From Eublepharis macularius (taxonomy: Eukaryota; Chordata; Lepidosauria; Squamata; Eublepharidae), in NCBI RefSeq assembly GCF_028583425.1, contig NC_072790.1, positions 64,876,052 to 64,940,051 of the forward strand: a stretch of DNA of 64,000 nt, in the 5' to 3' direction. Every line of letters begins with the position of its first letter. Within the stretch, counting starts at the first letter, position 1. This document shows positions 56,881 to 64,000 of this stretch, in pieces. Below the pieces are notes generated by a model, which saw only the letters and a program-made list of their open reading frames with translations, did no database searches and had not been told where the DNA came from. The translations under genes were made by a program, and so were the position numbers.

Positions 56881-58881
56881 CTCTATTGCATTGCCAGGGG
56901 ATTTGGATTGAGAGAGAGAGAATGGGATGGAGCTGTGTTTTATAGATCTTTTGCTGTCTCGATTTTTCAGTGACTTCAGAGGAATCAATACCTTCCTGTG
57001 TTATACTTAATTTTTGAGTACTACTTGCTTTGATAAAATTAAGCACTTTTTTAATGGTGGTAAAGCCAAAGGATTTATGCAGATTAAAGGATTTCCCATC
57101 CCAATAGTTCCTAATAGCAGCTCCCCTTGTTCAGAAAAATCTTGTTGGTACATAATAGGCAATATACACATTTAGTAGAATAGATTTTCAGTGTCATAGC
57201 CTGCCTTCTGTGTTTCATTATGAGGTTGTCACGAGCAGAAGGTCATGAGGCCAGTATTAGTGCTCAAACACTAAGAGAAAGTAAAAAAAAAATAAGGCTT
57301 TGAATCATAGAAATCCACTCCTGTGTGTACAGTGTGTGTCTCAGCTCCGTGCAACGATGAATGTGCACTCTTAACAGCATGCTTAACGTTCTAAAGTCAG
57401 TTAACAGTAGCGGAAGGAAGAACTAACAGTCAAACCGTGCAAACGGTGCTGAGCTCCATAAGGAATCACACATGGCTTTTATATGAAGATAAATGATCTG
57501 GGAATCTCTTGCAGACAGAGACATCTACCCCTCTGGAGTTACGTAAGATTTTATGGGCTTGACTTGTCATTTTCCTCTGTTTTGCTTTTAATTGTTTAAC
57601 ATTCCTGAGTGTACTCAGTCTTCATCAGGACCTTTGGGGAGCAGGTTCTTTTTTGTTTGGTTGATTTTGTAAAAGTCGCATTTTATTTACATGCTTGTGG
57701 GGGATTGCCGTAGTTTGTAGAATCAATTCCTTGTCTATTGACAGCTTCATTTTACTGTTACCATGATTGACTTGAGGACCAGACACTTCACTTCCAGGGT
57801 GATATTTTGGGAAACAAATATGACAGAGGGTCCTTTAACTGAACATTATTAAGTACAGTGATAATATGGGGAGGTTGGGGACAGGAAGCAAGATTTAAAA
57901 ATACAATGTAGTAACCAAAACATACAAATCAGGGAATGCAAAATAAGGCAATTTAAATATTACCTGGTGGTTATGTTAAGCTAACTCTATCATAGTCAGT
58001 CATAGTCAATGATAGTCAAAAAGGAGCCCACGTGCAGATGTGCATGTGGTGTCCCAAAGAGAGGGTGTTGCAGATTGGGGGTGGGAGACTGAGTTTGGAG
58101 TCGAGAACAAGAGGAAGGAGAACACAGAAGTACAGGATAATGTGCGATTTAAAAAAAACAGGAGGGGGACAGAAATGGCACAGTGCCCTGGAGGTGGTGG
58201 AGCAAAGGAGAGGATGCATTGCTGGCGAAGAAGAAAAGAACTTAGAAGTGGGGCTCTCGGCGAGTGAGAACTTGGCTGAGAATGCAAAAGGGGAGAAGAG
58301 AGAAAGAAAGGTCCATACATTGACCGATTCTGAAAACTGAGGGTAGTCCCTCCACCACTGTGACTTTGGAAAATGATGGGGTGAAAGAGAGCATAAAATG
58401 CTGGTCTAAATGGAAGTCAGTTGTGAATTTTTCTGCCACTGGTCAGAACAAGGTTTTTTTTACTTGAGGAGGATGTTGATGGGGCCGCGTGGTCTTGCTG
58501 ATTGAGGATGTGATCGGTTTACCAGGTAGGTCTGTATTGCGAGGGACTCTCTTTGAGACAAACGCAGCTACCCACCTAGTTACCTTTGTTGTTCCCAGAG
58601 TTGCAGTGAAAAAGGGGCATGAACTCAGGGCCTGCTTTCAGTCTTGCTGCCTAAGAATGCAACTAAAAAATATCTTTCTGCCAACATAAGAATGTTCTTA
58701 GATTCACAGAATATTTGGTCACTGTTGTTTAAAAAGCAGTCTTGTTTGTTCAGTGAACATATCCCAGCTCTACAACTATGCATTGGTACTTGAATTTTAT
58801 AAAAGTACACTTTTATTTCTTTATTACTTATATAGAGAAGAAAAATCACCACTGAAGGTAAATGCTTGTTTACTTCCTTAG
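56881..58881. other. ZNF451 intron 2, rest
   Basis: No exon or named repeat. A plus-strand frame at 58032-58340, rich in Glu/Lys/Arg, has no recognisable homology and no splice support. Confidence 0.35.
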
Positions 58882-58959
58882 GAAGCTATATTAAGACCTA
58901 TCCTGGACTGCATTGACCTTGTTAGTAGCGGCGATGAGGAATCTAGCAGTTCTTCTAAC
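58882..58959 (+). CDS. ZNF451: ZNF451, coding exon with SIM2
   Basis: The acceptor CTTCCTTAG ends at 58881 and the donor GTGAGT follows base 58959. The 26 codons read EAILRPILDCIDLVSSGDEE, then SSSSSN (phase 0 on both sides). ILDCIDLV followed by acidic and Ser residues is SUMO-interaction motif 2. ILRP stands where human has the PLRP spacer motif that, with the two SIMs, contacts SUMO and the E2 back side. The first Pro is Ile here. The joined order IEFV, ILRP, ILDCIDLV agrees with the family without gaps. Confidence 0.9.
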
Positions 58960-61900
58960 GTGAGTCTTACCTGAAACTATTTGGGCAAGAATTTCCTTTG
59001 AACTTGTTCTGATCTGTGTTTTTGTAAGCTTGAACAGTTTGGGCAGTTGTATGCTTTCTGAATCTCATTTTTTTCTATATTGAGGAAAAATAATAGTAGA
59101 TGATTTGAAGGAGATATTTAAAAAATTAAAACATAAATGCAAGTTACAGTTATATGTACTGTACACAATTTTTAAATTTCAGTTGAACATTTCAAGGGAA
59201 GTGAGCGAATCTGCACAGTCACCGTTGAGGTTTTATTGCTGTTTGGTGTATTCCATATTCATCTTTGATAGGTTGTAATGAAACTCTTATAAATGAGAAT
59301 TTTTCCTTTTCAGGTATGGTTGCTCTTTTCTGGCTTCTCTCTGGTAGCTGGTTAGTTGAGTACAGATTGTTTGCTCTTTGTCAGTACAATTGGAGAGTTT
59401 TGTCCCATGTAGAAGTGGAATTAAATTTTTGAGCCTCTGGTGAAAAAAGGTGTATGTTTTTTCTCTCAACTTTTCAGGGATGTGTGTGAAAACTTTGGGG
59501 GAAACTTTAGTTTCTGCACCCTGTGCTACCTTAGCCGCTTGTAGTGTAGTTTTTGCTGGTTGAGAGGCAGAACAGTAAAAGGTGAACATAGAAAACACAT
59601 TTTATAGTTAGAGAAGTTTCTGACACTGAATGACTATGCTGGTCTGATGCCACCAACATTCCAGCAGCAGAGGGAACAACCCCTTCATCAGCAACACTTT
59701 TGAACATTTGTGATGCCATAAGAGAAAGATGGAATGGGGTTAAAACCTCATACAGTAAGAAGGCAGAGAGCCAGTCCACATGTTACAGCAGTCGTAGTTT
59801 CACCCATGGCCTCTAAGGCCATTTTACAGAAGAATTTGACACGGGGGTGGCACGGGGTAGGGACGGGGTGGGTGGATGGCACAGGGTAGGAAGGTGATTT
59901 TGTCCCTTTCATGCATTTTCAAGTACAGAAACAGCACTGGAGGGCACTTGTGGCATTTTTGAAATGTAAAATGTCATAGGCAGCTACAGGTTGAACCTGA
60001 GATGCAGGATGTTACAAATTTCTGTTTTTGTTTCTTTTTAAAAGGATTTGGGGGGGTGGAAATTGAAATGTATGCAATACCTACTTTCCTATCAAACCTA
60101 GACTACTGTTACTGATTTAATAACATAAAACACATAATTTTATAATTTAGCATATAAAATAATACTGTTTGCCATGTTTATGGAATTTAAAAGTATAGTG
60201 TCTTTAAACTGAAAATATCCCCAGTTCTTGAGGAAACTATAGCACACTATGCTTATGCTACCATAGCATGTGTATCTTTAATTTTGTCATTTGAGAGGTA
60301 GGAAAAATAAGTTGAAGGTAGAAACCTTCTGTAATAAATTAAAGATGATATGTTTAGACAGAAACACTCATAAGTCACAATAGGTAGGATTACCAGCATG
60401 TTTAGATAGTAAGCTACACTTTGTAATACTGAATATGCTGAACTCTTTAATTTATTAAGTACATTAAGCATAGTTTTGGTTGCCAAAATATTTGTTCAAA
60501 TTCTTGAAAATGCTGCATTTGTCTACAGAATTATCTTCTACTAGAATTATCTTCTAATGCTGCAGTTTGTCCTAAATAAAAATTCTCATACTGCACATTT
60601 TGGGTAAAACCTTGTCTTTAATTTCGTTCATTTCAAAAGGAAAAACAAAATCATGGGAGTTTGTTTTAGCGCTCCCCCAAATTTCCCACTTTTCCCTTGG
60701 AAAATTTGAAAGTCTGAGAACACTTTCATGCTATTTTGAGTGTGGGAAGAAAACCTTACCCTAAGGAGCATGTCACAGATTCTAAAATAGAAAATAATTC
60801 CATAGGAGTTTTTTTTCAGTGGTTCCCCATATTTTTCAAATTTTCCATTGGAGAAATAGAAAAAATATCCTGTGGGTGCTACTTTTCCCCTCAGGCCTTT
60901 GCATCTGAACTGTATATGCTAAATTAAAATGAAGCATTATTTGATGAACCAGTGAAGTACATTCTGGTTTAATCAGAAAGTATTGTATATTTTTCAATTT
61001 TCCCAAACATTTCTATCCCCCCATTGCAAAAAAAGCAGAAGGGAGGGGCCCCCAGTGTTCTCCCATAGCTTCAAGATTTCTGGAAATTTTACATCTCTAG
61101 ACATCTCTAGTAGAGGTTTTTTCTCCCCATCATCTTACCATGTGTCAACCTGTGAAACAGCCACTTGGGTTGTATGGTGGCTGCAGGAGGGGTCCAAAAA
61201 CAAAGGGTGAAAAACAACTATTGTTTTAATAAAACAACCTTTTATTAGGACTGACTGACCAAAATACTACACAACATGTAAGCATTTGAGTTCTGAATAA
61301 TTCTGAAGAACTCAATTCTGAGAATTGTTCAGTAGAAAAAAAAGGTGTGTGTGTGGGGGGGATAATAATTTCGAGAAATGGTGGGAAAGTCTCCAGTTTG
61401 CATCTCATAGTTTTAATGCTTAGAAAGCTGTTTTCCTCTCTAACTGTGCTTTATATTAATCTCTAGCTTTGTTGATATAAGTACTACATTAAAAAGTCTA
61501 AATATTTATTATATAAATATTGACTACCCTGTTTTTTTCCTTTTACTCTTTGCCTTATATGGGACCTGTATGTTTTATTCAGTGTCAGAGAGACATCTGT
61601 TCTTCCATATTTATAAAAGGGAGCATGCCACTTTTTCTTTTTCTACTGGCTACCTTTATTGCAACATGAAAACCTGTTTTGCATCCAGCACCATCTAATT
61701 TGCTTAAATCTGCAAAATATCCTGCATTACATTTTAAGACTACCGCCTGAAGAACTCAGGCTTTTCAGAACATGGTTAAAACAACTTTCTCTTGTGCTAA
61801 TTGTCCTCGATAGCCATCAAGAGGAAAAGTTTCGGAGACTTGAAAAGCTAGCACATTGTTTTGAGATATTTTGGATGGTCTTAGTTTTAAAAAAAACTAC

Positions 61901-62211
61901 ACAAGTTTTGTTTTTGTACTATTGCTGTAGATTAATGTGACTAGCTACTATTGTCTATCGGAGACAAGGTAACACCCCCAAGTGGTCTCTTTAGATACTG
62001 CATTGAGAAGAGGCAGGACCACTATTTTTTAAAAAATTCATAGTTCATCATTCTCATATAAGCAGCAAAACAAATTTGGTTAACTATAACAAATTCTGGT
62101 TTTAAACTTTTTTCTATTTTCTTTCCCAGCTCCTTAAAAAACACTGTTACTGGATGGACTCATTCCACTAACAGCAGTGCTTTTCCTTGGTATCAGGAGC
62201 TTTTTCATTCA
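58960..62211. other. ZNF451 intron 3, mostly unannotated
   Basis: AT-rich intron. T- and A-rich stretches occur, but no exon, RNA gene or full repeat is identified before the SINE at 62212. Confidence 0.4.
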
Positions 62212-62462
62212 CAATAATAATAACATTTGATTTATATACCGCCCTTCAGGACAACTTAACACACACTCAGAGATGTTTACAAAGTGTGTTATTATTATCT
62301 CCACAACAATCGGCCTGTGAGGTGGGTGGGGCTGAGAGAGCTTCAAGAAGCTGTGACTGACTAAGGTCACCTAGCTGGCTTCAAGCAGAGGAGTGGGGAA
62401 TCAAACCCGGTTCTCCAGGTTAGAGTCTTGCCGGTCTTAACCACTGCATTAAACCGGCTCTC
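62212..62462 (-). repeat. tRNA-derived SINE with L2-type tail, near full length
   Basis: The minus strand starts with a tRNA-like head (GGTTAAGACCGGCAAGACTC, then box-B-like GGTTTGATTCCC). It passes TGTGACTGA and the CACAGGCCGATTGTTG region, and ends TCCTGAAGGGCGGTATATAA, a typical L2 3' end, followed by (TTA)n. It is the clearest copy of this SINE in the window. Confidence 0.8.
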
Positions 62463-62783
62463 ACAAATTAGCTGCTGCTAGCGAACTGCATCAGTAGAAT
62501 CCTGCCTAAAGCTGAACTTTGACTATTGGTCTGACTGATATTTGGCACGTACTGCTGTCGTTCAGCAGAAGCTTATTGGATAGCTTAGTTTATTCTTGAA
62601 CCCATCTTGTTTGAGGATTGCTGTGGAAGACAGGAAGAAAGTTCAAGAAAATCAAGAAGAATATTGTGTTTTCTCGTAAAAAGCTAGGCTTACTTCCCGG
62701 GAATTTTTCATCCTCTGTTTAGTTGAACTGTATGATGGTGTTTACTAACTAGCCCTTTATAAACATCTTTTCTTCATTTGTAG

Positions 62784-62912
62784 AAAAAAGTTAAGAGTAT
62801 AGACTACAATGATAATCAGAAGGAGGGAATGGTTGCTTCAACCCTTGATCGCCTAGCACGCCATGTAGAGCTACAAAAAAAGCTGAAAGAAGAAAAAAAC
62901 AAAGCTTTCAAG
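62784..62912 (+). CDS. ZNF451: ZNF451, third coding exon
   Basis: The acceptor TTCATTTGTAG ends at 62783 and the donor GTATGAG follows base 62912. The 43 codons read KKVKSIDYNDNQKEGMVAST, LDRLARHVELQKKLKEEKNK and AFK. The block LDRLARHVE...KEEKNKAF is strongly conserved with human ZNF451 as I recall it (LARLARHVE...KEEKNRAF). It is basic and probably helical, between the SUMO-binding region and the zinc fingers. The zinc-finger exons must lie beyond the window. Phase 0 on both sides, so the three coding exons read as one frame of 99 codons. Confidence 0.9.
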
Positions 62913-63817
62913 GTATGAGTCTATACAAAGCTATGGCAAAAGTACTGTGGCTTGATTGTATAATATAATACAAAGCTGACTAAATACCACATGCAACAGT
63001 TGGCCATTTTACTTTTAAGGAGGCTGCCCAGGGACCATGTTCTTTATCTTAACAGTCTGAGGCAGCCTTGTCTATCTGGCCATGATGGCCACATAGTTTC
63101 TCATGTGCTTCCCGCCCCTCATAACTCAAGCCAAAAGTATCTGAATACAGTTAATTGTATATTAAATTACATGCAGCCAAAGTGGTGGTAATAGGGAAAT
63201 GCTTATTATGGTGCATGATGTGACCCAGCTTCCAGCATTTTCCCTGCACCTAGGAAAGCTTTAAAGGAAGTAGCTGCTCAAGAGTCTGAAACAAAAACCA
63301 TTTATTTCAGGTAAAACTATTCTTGTTTTTGCTCTTTAAGCACAGTATTAAATATAGCACATCTGTCAGTTATACAAGCATCCTTGCCTGTTGGATGGCC
63401 TTTTCCAAAGAACTTATTGTTCTTGGTTTAGCTCCTAGTGAACAAATGTCCTCTCACAAACAAATTATTCTTACTGAGCACAACTTTGAAGGGATTCTGC
63501 AGAGCTATGAAGGTGAGGAAAGAGGAACAAAGGCTGTAATATGTATAAATGTTCTGAGACTACAGAAGGGCCAAATGGTCAGTTAGAAACTTATTCTTGG
63601 CCGCAACATATGCTTCCTCAAAGAAAGCAGTTTGGAGTTCTTTAAGATTATAAAATCGGCAATGATGGCCTGTGTGCTGTTTTTAGTCTGCCATGACTTT
63701 TCCAAAGCCCATGCTAAATTTATTTGGTGACGCTCCTGCAGCCTTGTGCTAGGAGAAAAGTAACAGTCGGCTGTGTAAGGTTTGCAAGCCATACATTGCA
63801 TAACACTGAACTAGTAT
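62913..63817. other. ZNF451 intron 4, start
   Basis: Intronic sequence. Frames present here have no recognisable product. Confidence 0.4.
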
Positions 63818-63971
63818 GCAGAGAAGTTAGCCGTGTTAGTCTGTGGTAGCAAAATCAAAAAGAGTCCAGTAGCACCTTTAAGACTAACCAATTTTATTTT
63901 AGCATAAGCTTTCGAGATCTTATGCTAAAATAAAATTGGTTAGTCTTAAAGGTGCTACTGGACTCTTTTTG
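63818..63971 (-). mobile_element. Penelope-like insert with perfect inverted arms
   Basis: The 13-bp duplication ACTGAACTAGTAT flanks it exactly (63805-63817, 63972-63984). Arms 63855-63908 and 63919-63972 are perfect reverse complements (54 of 54) around a 10-base spacer. The right arm's last base overlaps the TSD. The left extension reads GTTAGCCGTGTTAGTCTGTG, the complement of the family 3' end. A GAAAGC box (TTTCG complement at 63910-63914) remains at the centre, while CTGANGA is lost. Confidence 0.9.
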
Positions 63972-64000
63972 ACTGAACTAGTATAAGTTTATTAAATCTA

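Noticed and set aside
58032-58340. 102-codon Glu/Lys-rich frame as an extra ZNF451 exon
   Set aside because: Exons 53557-53649 and 58882-58959 already join without a gap relative to the known protein, and no suitable splice sites flank this frame.
62212-62462. A tRNA gene, from the box-B-like sequence
   Set aside because: There is no cloverleaf with acceptor stem. It is the head of a SINE with an L2 tail.

Overview
This is vertebrate nuclear DNA. Bov-B LINE sequence, a 5S rRNA-derived SINE with a Bov-B-type tail, CR1, L2, L1 and Tx1-like LINEs, hAT-type MITEs and Penelope-like copies carrying hammerhead-ribozyme-like cores occur together, which points to a squamate reptile. A gecko is plausible but not proven. 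No sequence search was run. Family names rest on recognising protein motifs, tails, terminal inverted repeats (TIRs) and target-site duplications (TSDs).

Two host genes are supported, arranged head to head. On the minus strand lie the first two coding exons of dystonin (DST), in the isoform with an N-terminal membrane anchor. Exon 1 is at 29677-29857 and a 35-nt exon 2 is at 29219-29253. A GC-rich CpG island (about 29640-31090) covers exon 1 and the upstream promoter side. Everything from 29218 down to position 1 appears to be DST intron 2, because no further DST exon was recognised. On the plus strand, ZNF451 begins near 52.3-52.6 kb. It has a compact CpG promoter with a ZNF143-type motif and an E-box, a probable non-coding first exon, and coding exons at 53557-53649, 58882-58959 and 62784-62912. 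These encode the start codon, the tandem SUMO-interaction motifs and the following basic helix. The exons join in phase 0. This gene order agrees with the DST/ZNF451 neighbourhood known in other amniotes. BEND6 and KIAA1586, which lie between them in mammals, were not recognised here.

The rest is intronic or intergenic and rich in transposons. The left part (DST intron 2) holds a 43-bp perfect hairpin (1506-1660), an L2 LINE with a Penelope-like insertion (3.7-6.1 kb), a 661-bp DNA transposon with TIRs (7067-7727), a 102-bp-unit minisatellite (8.4-9.06 kb), Bov-B pieces, and an L1 (13.9-16.6 kb) interrupted by a second L1 and a CR1. The DST-ZNF451 interval is dominated by a long degraded Tx1-like LINE (about 35.6-42.7 kb). 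A solo LTR with a 5-bp TSD is inserted in it. ZNF451 introns carry a nested L2/5S-SINE/L2 stack and two palindromic Penelope-like inserts.

The most striking pattern is a set of short retrotransposed copies (131-301 bp, TSDs of 11-13 bp), most built as head-to-head inverted repeats. Several carry a CTGANGA-stem-GAAA hammerhead core on one or both strands. Examples are at 4739, 22019, 26320, 34456, 54009 and 63818.
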